Of a stretch of 64,000 nt of DNA, positions 7,155 to 15,946 are shown one piece after another. Under the pieces are notes generated by a model. It made no database searches, was not told the DNA's origin, and saw only the letters and a program-made list of their open reading frames with translations. Source of the DNA: Proruminimicrobium sp964487915 (GTDB taxonomy: Bacteria > Elusimicrobiota > Endomicrobiia > Endomicrobiales > Endomicrobiaceae); assembly GCA_964487915.1 (NCBI GenBank), contig CAZASN010000002.1:186001-250000 (forward strand). The letters are read 5' to 3'. Each line of letters opens with the position of its first letter. Position 1 is the first letter of the stretch. Position numbers and translations under genes: made by a program.

Positions 7155-8317
7155 CTGTTATCGGAGCGGTAAGTTTTTCGTTTTTTCTTACGCTTGTGTT
7201 TCTTTTCTGCCTTATAATCTTTCGTGAAAATAAAAAATACCGGACGGAATCTCTTTCTGTCAAAAATTATCCCAAAATCAGTTTATTAAAACCGTTCAAA
7301 GGCGTTGACGACTGCATTGAACAAAATCTTGAAAGCTATTATAAACTTGATTATCCCGATTATGAAATAATTATAGGCGTTGAAACGTTAAGGGATCCCT
7401 GCGTTTATTTTATTGAAAAAGTTAAACGCCGTTATCCTCATATTAAAACAATAATAATCGCCACGGGTTTGCAGAAAATTTTAAACCCGAAAGTTGACAG
7501 CCTTGCAAAACTTGCGCAAAAAGCCACGGGCGAAATTTACTGGCTTAATGACGCCAATACCAGAGTAAAACCGGATATGTTAAAAAGGCTTGTAAACGAA
7601 TACGAACGCAATAACTCAAAAATAGTGTTTTCTCCCATTAAAGGAACCGGCGGCGATTCAATAGGAAGCATTATGGAAAACGCTTATATAAATCTTTTTT
7701 TATCGGGCGGAGTAATATCGGCATGGAAACTTTTCCGCAAAACGGTTATCGTCGGCAAATCAATGTTTATGGAAAAAGCAGCGCTTGATAAACTCGGCGG
7801 ATACAAAATATTCGGCAACTATCTCGCCGAAGATTACGTTATGGGCGAAATTTACAGAAAAAATAAAATCCCCGTTTCAACAAACTGCGTGTGGGTAACA
7901 AATTACAACAGATCAACATCGGTAAAAGATTTTACGGGCCGCGTAAGGCGCTGGTGTGCGATGAGGTTCAGGCTTGAGCCGTTTTTTTATATCGGAGAAA
8001 TTTTAACCAATCCCGTCGGAATAGTTTTAATTGCTTTTCCTTTTTTGGGAGCAAATGGATTTGCTTTGCTGGGCGTGACCGTAATTTTAAAAATCATTAT
8101 AGAATATGTATGTCTTTTCGCGATTAACAGAGAAGACAGCCGCAATAAAAAAATACTTCTTCTTTATCCGCTGTTAATGATTTATAAAGATATTCTTCTT
8201 CTTATGATATATCCTATTCCGTTTTTAAAAAGGACGGTAATGTGGAAAGGCAGAAAGATTTTTATAGGAAAGGGAAGCATTATAAGCGCGATAGATTTTG
8301 ACAAAAACTACGCCTGA
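7133..8317 (+). CDS. GT21-like membrane glycosyltransferase (ceramide glucosyltransferase/HpnI type)
   Basis: 394 residues. An N-terminal membrane helix (residues 5-30) is followed by a GT-A fold domain starting ISLLKPFKGVD. Family motifs are in order: NPKVDSLAKL, WLNDANTRV (modified DxD), LAEDYVMGE (third Asp) and RVRRW, the (Q/R)xxRW signature of GT21. Two or three C-terminal membrane helices follow. Such enzymes transfer a sugar from a nucleotide sugar to a lipid at the inner membrane; the acceptor here is unknown. GGGGAGG lies before the ATG. The gene converges on the next minus-strand gene with 2 nt between the ends. Confidence 0.8.
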   Translation: MSDIIFYSVIGAVSFSFFLTLVFLFCLIIFRENKKYRTESLSVKNYPKISLLKPFKGVDDCIEQNLESYYKLDYPDYEIIIGVETLRDPCVYFIEKVKRRYPHIKTIIIATGLQKILNPKVDSLAKLAQKATGEIYWLNDANTRVKPDMLKRLVNEYERNNSKIVFSPIKGTGGDSIGSIMENAYINLFLSGGVISAWKLFRKTVIVGKSMFMEKAALDKLGGYKIFGNYLAEDYVMGEIYRKNKIPVSTNCVWVTNYNRSTSVKDFTGRVRRWCAMRFRLEPFFYIGEILTNPVGIVLIAFPFLGANGFALLGVTVILKIIIEYVCLFAINREDSRNKKILLLYPLLMIYKDILLLMIYPIPFLKRTVMWKGRKIFIGKGSIISAIDFDKNYA

Positions 8318-8319
8318 TA

Positions 8320-9171
8320 TTATTTGTACAGAAACTCTTCAAAGGTTTTGCCGTTCAGTTTATTTTTAATGAACGCATAGGAGCGGTGTAAATCGGCTAG
8401 AGAGTTGTTTGTTATAGTCAAGTCAATATCCGGTCCCGACAAATTAAGATTGTCGTTTAATACCATTTCAATGATTTTTTTATCTATGTTGCTTTTTTTG
8501 CTGACCATATCAATCGTTTTTTCTTTATTATTTTTTGCCCATAAAACAACCTGCTTAAAAATACTGTTAATTTTGTTATAAGTATCGCGGTCTTTAATTT
8601 TTGCTATAGTGAAAGAATAAAATTGTTCGCTGAAAAGAATGTTATATTTTTTAGATAATATTTTCGTTTCAGCCCACGGGCTCCAGTCAAGAAAAGACGT
8701 TTTGCCTTTGAGATTTTTTTCAAGTTCAATAGGAGTGAAATTAATATTGTATACCGGCGCCATTTTTTCAATAATCATCGGAGTTGAAGCGCCCGTTCTG
8801 AAATAAACGGTTTTAACTTCATTAATTGACTTTTTCGTTGATATCAAATAAACCCTGCCCAATGAACCCAGAGAATTTATAATTTTATACCGGGGAAGCT
8901 GCCGCAAATGCAAAAACGGCTGGTAGGAACAGCTGAAAGTAACTGTTACGTCTTCATTCTTGCAGATTTCGTTCTGTTGTTTACCGCTGTCAAAGTAAAT
9001 TACTTTCCCTTTTACGCCGTTTTGGCTGAAAATATCGGTATTTTCAAGAATAAGCCCGACCATACAATGCAAAGGAGTGTTTTTGGAACAACCGACGGAA
9101 ATATTTGTTTCGGCGTAAATATTAGTTATATAAAAAAAACATAAAAATAAAGCCGGCAATAGTTTATTCAT
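8320..9171 (-). CDS. Periplasmic solute-binding protein, NMT1/SsuA-like
   Basis: 283 residues with a clear signal peptide (cleavage near IYAE, residue 20). The opening NISVGCSKNTPLHCMVGLI and later FRTGASTPMIIEKM resemble ABC-type taurine/nitrate/sulfonate binding proteins. No permease or ATPase gene is adjacent, so the partner transporter is elsewhere or lost. It overlaps the upstream SGNH gene by 8 nt and is probably cotranscribed with it. Several Cys residues in the N-terminal half (SVGCS, LHCMV, EICKN, TFSCSYQ) could form disulfides or bind a ligand. The substrate is unknown. Confidence 0.55.
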   Translation of the reverse strand: MNKLLPALFLCFFYITNIYAETNISVGCSKNTPLHCMVGLILENTDIFSQNGVKGKVIYFDSGKQQNEICKNEDVTVTFSCSYQPFLHLRQLPRYKIINSLGSLGRVYLISTKKSINEVKTVYFRTGASTPMIIEKMAPVYNINFTPIELEKNLKGKTSFLDWSPWAETKILSKKYNILFSEQFYSFTIAKIKDRDTYNKINSIFKQVVLWAKNNKEKTIDMVSKKSNIDKKIIEMVLNDNLNLSGPDIDLTITNNSLADLHRSYAFIKNKLNGKTFEEFLYK

Positions 9172-10393
9172 TTTTTAGTATTTCTTTTACTTCGTGGTAT
9201 AGAGCTTCAGCCATTTTCAAATGACCGTATTTGCTGGGATGAAAATGGGCAAATTTGTCAAATAACGCTTCGTCTTTGTTTTCTCCTCCCCATAAAATAT
9301 CAAAATCTATATAATTTAATTTGTCTTTTTTGCATAAATCAATTAATGATGAAGGATATCTCTGATCTATATAAAGATCGTTTAGCTCCGGAGAATTCCG
9401 TAAAATTTTATAATTGTACGGCATTCTTAAAAAAACCGGCGTAAAGTTATATTGTTTGCCGAGATTAATAATTTCCTTTATGTTATTTTTATAATCTTCC
9501 AAAGAAACTCTGGGTATTAAAACAGGTTTATATTCTGCGGGGAACAATTTCATTTGCCAGTCCGATATTACTTTTTGCGCCAGCAGAAAATAATCGCTTT
9601 TATAAAGCAGTTTAAATAACAGATATTCAAATTTATTATGTATAAAAGCCCGGTCTTTTTCCTGTTTAAATTCTTTTGCCGGGTCATTGTTGTAGCTGAC
9701 GATTATAATATCGGGCTTAAATTTTAAAATACTTTCTTTTATAATCAATAATCCCTGATATGTAGTATGTCCCGGACAGGCGGCGAGAATTACTTTCGCA
9801 TTAATATTATCATTAAGCAATTTTTGTTCCAATACTGATGAAAAAGTATCTTCATATTTTAAATAATGCCCGAATGAGGAAGAATCGCCTATAATAAATA
9901 TTCTTTTTTCCGCCGGATGCTTATCAATTGTTAATTCGCCGTAATATCTAAATCCGTTTTTGTCGGTCGGCACAAGTTCTTTTTCAGGAATTTCTTTTAA
10001 TTTTAAATTACTTCGTGTAGTATAAAATCTTGTAGGATGAGGGATAAACTCCGTTAAAAAATTTGAATTATAAATATATGTTTTTAAAGCGGTTTCCGTA
10101 ATCAAGAAAGCAATTATACAGGCAAGTACGGCAAAAAAAATATTTTTTTTATTTTTTAAGAAAAGAAAGGTTAACAGATAAATATTAAACCAGACAATGG
10201 TTGTTAAATAAAAAGCTTTATGGGCGTGTTGTGAGGAATAAACAGAATTATCATGAATTAAAGGGCACTTTCTCCAATTTTGATACTGAAGCGAAAAATC
10301 GCCGGCAAAAATATATAAGAATATCAATATGGCGTTAACAATTAAAAACAATATTAAAATATTCAGCAGATTTTTTTGTTTATTAATTATCAT
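9164..10393 (-). CDS. Membrane-anchored SGNH/GDSL-hydrolase-fold protein
   Basis: 409 residues. Three hydrophobic helices occupy the first 105 residues, followed by an extracytoplasmic SGNH domain. Block I is IFIIGDSSSFGHYL with the nucleophile Ser, and the C-terminal catalytic pair is in FAHFHPSKYGH (Asp replaced by His/Pro context, final His present). Asn in SYNNDPAKE fits block III. Such proteins act as esterases or O-acetyltransferase partners on surface glycans. The arrangement with a glycosyltransferase nearby fits envelope polysaccharide or lipid modification. The substrate is not predictable. Confidence 0.7.
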   Translation of the reverse strand: MIINKQKNLLNILILFLIVNAILIFLYIFAGDFSLQYQNWRKCPLIHDNSVYSSQHAHKAFYLTTIVWFNIYLLTFLFLKNKKNIFFAVLACIIAFLITETALKTYIYNSNFLTEFIPHPTRFYTTRSNLKLKEIPEKELVPTDKNGFRYYGELTIDKHPAEKRIFIIGDSSSFGHYLKYEDTFSSVLEQKLLNDNINAKVILAACPGHTTYQGLLIIKESILKFKPDIIIVSYNNDPAKEFKQEKDRAFIHNKFEYLLFKLLYKSDYFLLAQKVISDWQMKLFPAEYKPVLIPRVSLEDYKNNIKEIINLGKQYNFTPVFLRMPYNYKILRNSPELNDLYIDQRYPSSLIDLCKKDKLNYIDFDILWGGENKDEALFDKFAHFHPSKYGHLKMAEALYHEVKEILKNE

Positions 10394-10473
10394 AAACGCC
10401 GAGCCTCAAGTATTGGTCAGATATGCCGCCGCAATATTCGGCAAAATACGTCAATGTTTTCAGTTTCTGAAAA

Positions 10474-10547
10474 TCGGGGTGACTGGATTTGAACCAGCGA
10501 CCTCTCCCACCCGAAGGGAGCGCACTAGCCATCTGTGCAACACCCCG
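10474..10547 (-). tRNA. tRNA-Pro (anticodon CGG)
   Basis: On the minus strand the acceptor CGGGGTG/CACCCCG pairs fully. The anticodon arm is CTCCC-TTCGGGT-GGGAG, giving anticodon CGG. The T-arm is GCTGG-TTCAAAT-CCAGT and the discriminator is A. No CCA is encoded. It stands alone between two divergent membrane-protein genes. Confidence 0.95.
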
Positions 10548-10684
10548 ATTGTATTGCAAGGGATTTAAAGCGTACTCTATTCTATCAAAAAAATTAAAAA
10601 ATAAAAAACCTTGAGTTTTGAATTTCAATAATATTATTATAAAATTATTAAGTGTATATGCAATATGTTTCATGGCGGATTTAA

Positions 10685-12178
10685 ATGAAAAAAATATTAG
10701 ATATAAACAATTTATCTCTTTTAACGGTCGGCGTCGTTCTGACTTTGATTGCCGTTTTCAATTCCTTTATGTATGTAGGGCTTGTAGAAGACGGCGCATA
10801 TCGTTTTTTTGAAGGATTAACCAAAAAAGACTTTCTTTTAGGAGTAGGCGGTTTCCCCGTATTTCCTTTCAATTTAAGATATTTTTCAAGCATATGGTCT
10901 CATTCTTCGGTAGGTTTTTTTGCCAACCTGTTAGAAATGCATAACATAAAATATTTGTTATACATATTTACATTTGTTTCTTATTTTAAATTTCTTATTA
11001 TTTTGGCTGTTATTTATTTAAATCTGCCCAGAAATAAAAAACAGTTTTTTGAAATGATTTTATTATCGTTTTTATTAACATTTGCTTTTACAAGTTATCA
11101 AGTTTGGGCTGAAAATATCATGACAGGTTTGTTCATCTGGGTACTGTTTGTAATATTTTATTACGTTGATTTTGACAAACTGACGGTATTCAATAAATTT
11201 TGCATTGTTATTTTTTCATTTATGTTGATAAGCAGCCATCAGATGGTGTTAATTTTCATTCCTTTTCTTTTAATAATAGCCTTAAAAAAAGATATATCGG
11301 CGCAGAATTTAAAAATATCGTCAGTATTAGCGCTTAGGATGAGCTATTTGTTTTTGTTTGCGGCAATAATATTTAATCTTTTCAGCTTATTTGATCTTTA
11401 TTTTGGCGCGCCTCCTATTTCAGTAGGCCAAAAACAAAAGTATATTGATATAAGCCCGTTATTGGGAAATACTGCTTTTGTTCTGACGTGCGTATTTATC
11501 ATGATAATATTGCTGTTATCATTTTTTAAAAATAATTATAAATACGATAATCTCAAATATTTAATAACGGGAATTTTATTATATTGTATTTTGAAATTAT
11601 TGTTATTTGAAATACCTACGGACAATAAATTCGCTAATATAACCCTCGGTTTTCATATTCCGCTATTTTTTTTAGTTTTAATAATTTGTCTCGGATTTTT
11701 AAACATAAAACCGGAATATAAATATATAAAATTTATCAATCTGACGTTTTGTTTATTGATATGGGTAAACAGTTTGCATTATGGATTGCTTTGGAAACTT
11801 TACTTAACGGAGATCAATCAATACATTGCCGATAATAAAACAATAACTCTTTTTTATTCCGAAAAAAAAATTAAGGTTTATCCTATATTGGCGCGATACG
11901 GTCAAGATGAATTAGAAACCGTATACCCCGGAACATATTTTACAACACATTCCAAATATATGCTTTATATATTAATTTTTATGAAAAAGTTATTTGATGA
12001 ACATAAACTTAAAGATTATGTCGTTATTAAGAAATCTGCGGATTATATTTGTAACGATACAAAACATTCTACGACTTACTTAGTCATAAAAAGAAAAGAA
12101 ATGCTAAAAAAATTCGGAATAGATATTGATTCGTTTATAACGGTCAATAACAATTCAAGACTTGATGCCAAATCATAA
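10685..12178 (+). CDS. Polytopic membrane protein of unknown function
   Basis: 497 residues with roughly ten hydrophobic helices, beginning LSLLTVGVVLTLIAVFNSFM. A short soluble loop after helix 1 carries acidic and aromatic residues (VEDGAYRFFEGL). The last 130 residues are soluble and predicted outside (YLTEINQYIADNKTITLFYS onward). The helix layout, with an acidic first loop, resembles GT-C type glycosyltransferases, but I see no decisive motif. It is more AT-rich than its neighbours and ends in a terminator shared with the TonB receptor gene. Confidence 0.6.
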   Translation: MKKILDINNLSLLTVGVVLTLIAVFNSFMYVGLVEDGAYRFFEGLTKKDFLLGVGGFPVFPFNLRYFSSIWSHSSVGFFANLLEMHNIKYLLYIFTFVSYFKFLIILAVIYLNLPRNKKQFFEMILLSFLLTFAFTSYQVWAENIMTGLFIWVLFVIFYYVDFDKLTVFNKFCIVIFSFMLISSHQMVLIFIPFLLIIALKKDISAQNLKISSVLALRMSYLFLFAAIIFNLFSLFDLYFGAPPISVGQKQKYIDISPLLGNTAFVLTCVFIMIILLLSFFKNNYKYDNLKYLITGILLYCILKLLLFEIPTDNKFANITLGFHIPLFFLVLIICLGFLNIKPEYKYIKFINLTFCLLIWVNSLHYGLLWKLYLTEINQYIADNKTITLFYSEKKIKVYPILARYGQDELETVYPGTYFTTHSKYMLYILIFMKKLFDEHKLKDYVVIKKSADYICNDTKHSTTYLVIKRKEMLKKFGIDIDSFITVNNNSRLDAKS

Positions 12179-12216
12179 AAAAACTCTGTGTCTTATCAAA
12201 CACAGAGTTTTTGTTT
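12177..12216. terminator. Bidirectional intrinsic terminator
   Basis: AAAAACTCTGTGT, an 8-nt loop, and ACACAGAGTTTTTGTTTT form a 13-bp stem with A-tract and T-tract on either side. It lies between the convergent membrane-protein gene and TonB-receptor gene and can serve both. Confidence 0.85.
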
Positions 12217-12230
12217 TAAAAAGTATAACG

Positions 12231-13982
12231 TTAAAATTTAACTTTTGTTCCGATTGTAAACGTTGCGCAGGGCATTTCCATAATTCTGCCGCCGTCTCTG
12301 TCCAAAAACATATAATATTTTTGGTTTGTTATGTTCTGTCCTTCAACAAAAAGCCTTACGGTTTCGGTTACGTCGTAATTTAATCTTGCGTTTACCACCG
12401 CAAAATCGTCAAGTCTGTTTTGTTTGTAGTTTGCCGCGTAATATTCGCCTAGAAACATTGCGTTTGCGTCAAGTGAAAATTTATTCATTTTAACCGTTAA
12501 ACCGGCGTCTATTTTATTTACCGGCCGGCCTTGCGTATTTTTGCCCGAGTCAAAATAAGTATATCCCAGTTCTCCGTTTAAATATTTACTGAATGCATAA
12601 TTTGCGTCAATCTCGCAGCCTTTAAATTCATATTCGCCTGTATTCTGGAATTTACCGCCGCTGTTTTCTATGATATTTGAACCTTTCATTATAAAGCCGG
12701 TAATGTTGAATTTAAAATCATAAGATTCCGCCGCAAGACCGATTTCATAATTATTTACTTCTTCCGCTTTTAAATTCTCATTTCTTGCCGGAACAAGATA
12801 AAGTTCGTTTAAGTAAGGAGCTCTGAACCCTTTGCTGTACAACGCTTTTACTGAATAGATTTCGGATAATGAATATTCAACGCCGGCTCTGGGGGCAAAA
12901 AAACTTCCGGAAATTTCATCGTTATTAAACCTTGCTCCGGCAACGCCGCTGAGTTTTTCCGTAAAATTGTGTTTATCCAAAGCAAACGCCGACCAGTCAT
13001 ACGTTTTCCAGCTGTTATGAACCATATATACGGGACCCGACAAGAGCTTCCCTTCCTGCTGCCTGAATTCGGCTCCGGTTTTTAATAAATTGTTATCTGA
13101 CAATTCAATATTGTAATTTGTCATTATGCCGGAAAGCGAGTCCTGCGAATGCCAGCCGTCCGAAAACTGATGGTCGCCGTAGTTGGTATATACTTTAACG
13201 GCAATATCCGATTTTGAAAAATTTTTGTCGTAATTTAACTGTATGCTTCCTCTGTCATAATCTTCCCAGTAGCCTGAGGCATAAGGAGCGGGTTCATGTT
13301 TTAATCCGAAATATTGTTTTGCTTCAACCGACACGGCCGAGCCGTCTTTAAAACAATAGCCCAGTTTTTCGTAATAGTCGCTTGCGTTATAATTTGCGTT
13401 ATCCAAATGTCCGTCTGAAATATATTTATTTGCAGAAACGGCGTAAATAACGTTATTTTGAACGCCGCCGAGATAAATACCGGAATTCTGCGTATTGAAA
13501 GAGCCGGCGGAAACATCAATTATTCCCTCAAACGGTTTTGTCGGCTGTTTTGTTATTATATTAATAGCGCCGCCTAACGCGCCCGAACCGTACAATACCG
13601 AATCGGGGCCTTTTATCACTTCAATTCTTTCAACGTTTGCGGCAAGCATTGAATGCGAAACGCCGCATCCGAACAAAGACATTTTTTCGGGCTTTCCGTC
13701 AATAAAAAGAGCTATTTTTCTGCAGCTGTCGCCGATTCCCCTTATTACAGGATCGGCTCTTCCGGCGTCTCCGGTCGTCTGAACCAGCACTCCGGACATT
13801 TGAGATAATAAACTAAAAGCCTGCGCTGAACTTTTATTTTCCGCTTCTTCAGCGGTTATTTCGTCCTTTGTGACAAGCGTATCCTGTTTTTGCCCGTATT
13901 TTTCAAGGCTCAGTGTCACGTCAGCTCCGTAAACGGAAACGGCAAAGCAAAATAAGACAGGCATAATTAAAATTTTTTTCAT
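12231..13982 (-). CDS. TonB-dependent outer-membrane receptor, probably nickel-regulated
   Basis: 583 residues. Signal peptide (cleavage near VYGA, residue 20), then a possible TonB box (DTLVT, compare DTLVV in BtuB). The plug domain has SGVLVQTTGDAGRADPVIRG, DGKPEKMSLFG and RIEVIKGPDSVLYGSGALGG. The 22-strand-type barrel ends in an aromatic residue (GTKVKF). The gene is 87 nt downstream of nikR on the same strand, but it has its own promoter overlapped by a dyad operator. A role in uptake of nickel or a nickel complex is inferred from this context. The plug and barrel alone resemble BtuB/FepA-type receptors. Confidence 0.92.
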   Translation of the reverse strand: MKKILIMPVLFCFAVSVYGADVTLSLEKYGQKQDTLVTKDEITAEEAENKSSAQAFSLLSQMSGVLVQTTGDAGRADPVIRGIGDSCRKIALFIDGKPEKMSLFGCGVSHSMLAANVERIEVIKGPDSVLYGSGALGGAINIITKQPTKPFEGIIDVSAGSFNTQNSGIYLGGVQNNVIYAVSANKYISDGHLDNANYNASDYYEKLGYCFKDGSAVSVEAKQYFGLKHEPAPYASGYWEDYDRGSIQLNYDKNFSKSDIAVKVYTNYGDHQFSDGWHSQDSLSGIMTNYNIELSDNNLLKTGAEFRQQEGKLLSGPVYMVHNSWKTYDWSAFALDKHNFTEKLSGVAGARFNNDEISGSFFAPRAGVEYSLSEIYSVKALYSKGFRAPYLNELYLVPARNENLKAEEVNNYEIGLAAESYDFKFNITGFIMKGSNIIENSGGKFQNTGEYEFKGCEIDANYAFSKYLNGELGYTYFDSGKNTQGRPVNKIDAGLTVKMNKFSLDANAMFLGEYYAANYKQNRLDDFAVVNARLNYDVTETVRLFVEGQNITNQKYYMFLDRDGGRIMEMPCATFTIGTKVKF

Positions 13983-14004
13983 AACGCACCTCTTTTTTTT
14001 ATTC

Positions 14005-14032
14005 GTAATACATTTTTATAAATTTGTGTTAC
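14005..14032. promoter_or_regulatory. Dyad operator, candidate NikR box
   Basis: GTAATACA (14005-14012), 12 nt, TGTGTTAC (14025-14032): the half-sites are inverted repeats at 7 of 8 positions. The dyad overlaps the -10 box and start-site region of the TonB receptor promoter, as expected for a repressor site. Assignment to NikR rests on the adjacent nikR gene. Confidence 0.55.
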
Positions 14033-14059
14033 TATATAAAATTGATTAAATGATGTCAA
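14031..14059 (-). promoter_or_regulatory. Sigma70-type promoter of the TonB receptor gene
   Basis: On the minus strand TTGACA (14059-14054), a 17-nt spacer and TATAGT (14036-14031) match the consensus at 11 of 12 positions. The transcript would start around 14025, inside the dyad. Confidence 0.75.
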
Positions 14060-14069
14060 ATGCCGCGGA

Positions 14070-14477
14070 TTATTTTGCGGGAAAGAGTCTTGTTTTGCCG
14101 TGCTTTACGCCTTTTGTCGTTTTGAGAAGATGCCCCAGCTGTTCTATTTTTGATTTTTCGCCTTTAACCGCTATTATTTCAAGGCATGTATTGTGGTCAA
14201 TATGAACATGCTGTGATGATAAAATAATATCGTGGAAATCATGCTGGATATCTGTAATTTTATTTAAAAGCTGTCTTTTGTGATGATCGTATATCATATC
14301 AATATATCCTACGGACATAGTGTTATCCGTAGACACAGGCGAATTATCGACGGCTTCGATGATTAAATCTTCTATAGCTTTGGAGCGTGTCTGATATTTC
14401 TGCCTGCGGATCAGCGAATCGAATTTTTTTAAAAGTTCTCCGTCGATTGAAACGCCGAATCTTGTTAATTTTGACAT
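14070..14477 (-). CDS. nikR: Nickel-responsive transcriptional regulator NikR
   Basis: 135 residues, the usual NikR length. Residues 1-45 form a ribbon-helix-helix DNA-binding domain (LTRFGVSIDGELLKKFD, TRSKAIEDLI). The C-terminal ACT-like domain carries the nickel site: His79 (DIQHD), His90 and His92 (SSQHVHID) and Cys98 (HNTCLEI). These have exactly the spacing of E. coli NikR His76, His87, His89 and Cys95. It is a cytoplasmic repressor that binds DNA when loaded with Ni(II). The neighbouring TonB receptor with its own dyad is the obvious target. Confidence 0.93.
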   Translation of the reverse strand: MSKLTRFGVSIDGELLKKFDSLIRRQKYQTRSKAIEDLIIEAVDNSPVSTDNTMSVGYIDMIYDHHKRQLLNKITDIQHDFHDIILSSQHVHIDHNTCLEIIAVKGEKSKIEQLGHLLKTTKGVKHGKTRLFPAK

Positions 14478-14556
14478 TAGCTTCCTCTTTTTATTATTTG
14501 GAGCATATCCTAATATATAATATTTTGAAAAATTTTTTAAGACATTTTAATTTTTG

Positions 14557-14562
14557 TATAAT
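14557..14562 (+). promoter_or_regulatory. -10 box suggesting a leaderless or near-leaderless transcript
   Basis: A perfect TATAAT ends 8 nt before the ATG of the radical SAM gene at 14571, and no Shine-Dalgarno can fit between them. The -35 region is weak, so the start site is tentative. Confidence 0.4.
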
Positions 14563-14570
14563 GAATCATT

Positions 14571-15935
14571 ATGAAAATAATGCTTATAAGGGTACATGTT
14601 CATACATTACAGCTTATACCGCCTCTGGGACTGGGTTATATTTCATCGTCTCTGGACAAGCACGGAATAGACAATCAAATAATAGACGGACTAAGAGACA
14701 ATTTAACAAACGAAGATATCCTTGACGTTATTAAAAAAGAAAAACCCGAAGCCGTAGGAATCAGCTGTATGACGGCAGAATATAACGAAGCTACGGCCCT
14801 TTCAACCCTTATCAAAAAAAGCGGATTAAAAGTAAAAATTATTCTCGGAGGGGTTCATACCACCATTTTCCCTTACCGGACTCTTGTTGATTCAAAAGCC
14901 GATTTTGTTATTTGCGGAGAAGGCGAAAAAGCTTTTGTTCAGCTTGCTATGAATAATTTTGACAATGAAGGAATAAAAGGAGTATATTCTCCCGCAGATT
15001 TAAAAGAAAACTCCGAAAATATTCAATTTGCCGAATATGAGGAAAATCTTGATAATCTTCCTTTTCCCGCGTGGGAAAAAATCAGACCTGAAACGTACAG
15101 GCAAAGGCCTGCCGGATTAATATATAAAAAAATGCCGATAGGTTATGTGATGACAAGCCGCGGATGCGTCTGCGCCTGCACTTTCTGCGCAAATCCGTTT
15201 TTATCAAACAGAAGAGTAAGGTTCAGAAGCATAGAAAACGTAATTGCCGAAATAAAACTGCTTATTGAAAAATACGGCGTAAAAGAAATAAAATTTATAG
15301 ACGATAATCTTGCTTTTAAAAAAGAACATATAATGAGTCTTTGCAGAGCGATTACAGACAATAATCTAAAAATAGCATGGGGTTGCACTTCCGGGCTCAG
15401 AGCGGCAAATCTTGACGAAGAAATTGTTGCGGCTATGAAGAAAGCCGGATGTTATAATTTCAATATAGGAATAGAAAGCGCCGACAGACAGATTCTTGCA
15501 AACGTAAAAAAACAGGAGACGCCGGAACAGTATACCAAAGCAATAAATCTTGCGCATAAATACGGAATAATCTGCGGGGGATTTTTTATTTTCGGGCTGC
15601 CGGGAGAAACAAAAGAAACAATGCAAAAAAGCATAGATTTTGCCGTAAAATCAGAACTTTCCCTTGCCACTTTTAATATTCTTGATATTCTGCCGGGCTC
15701 GCAGATGTGGAAAGATTTAAATTATAAATTTAACAGAAACGATATAGAAAATTCCTATTCTCAGCCGAGAGAAATTTATGAAAATATCACAGGTAAAGAT
15801 ATTATAGAAATGCAGAGAAAAGCGTTAAGAATGTTTTATTTCCGGCCAAAAATATTTTTCAGGCTTTTAAAATTTATTAAAAAAGAGCCTGTAATGTATT
15901 TTTTTGAAAGATTATTTAAAAAAGTAAAAAAATAA
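14571..15935 (+). CDS. B12-binding-domain radical SAM protein
   Basis: 454 residues. The N-terminal Rossmann-like cobalamin-binding domain (residues 1-135; PPLGLGYISSSL, VGISCMTAEY, IILGGVHTTIFP, GEGEKAF) precedes a radical SAM barrel. The 4Fe-4S motif is SRGCVCACTFCAN (CxxxCxxC). Later elements are FIDDNLAF, NIGIESAD and FFIFGLPGET. This class does methylations, ring contractions and lipid or sugar modifications using SAM and often methylcobalamin. It opens a plus-strand trio with a cupin and a DegT aminotransferase, so a surface-sugar or lipid role is likely. Its substrate cannot be named from sequence. Confidence 0.88.
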   Translation: MKIMLIRVHVHTLQLIPPLGLGYISSSLDKHGIDNQIIDGLRDNLTNEDILDVIKKEKPEAVGISCMTAEYNEATALSTLIKKSGLKVKIILGGVHTTIFPYRTLVDSKADFVICGEGEKAFVQLAMNNFDNEGIKGVYSPADLKENSENIQFAEYEENLDNLPFPAWEKIRPETYRQRPAGLIYKKMPIGYVMTSRGCVCACTFCANPFLSNRRVRFRSIENVIAEIKLLIEKYGVKEIKFIDDNLAFKKEHIMSLCRAITDNNLKIAWGCTSGLRAANLDEEIVAAMKKAGCYNFNIGIESADRQILANVKKQETPEQYTKAINLAHKYGIICGGFFIFGLPGETKETMQKSIDFAVKSELSLATFNILDILPGSQMWKDLNYKFNRNDIENSYSQPREIYENITGKDIIEMQRKALRMFYFRPKIFFRLLKFIKKEPVMYFFERLFKKVKK

Positions 15936-15946
15936 CGGAGACCGAT

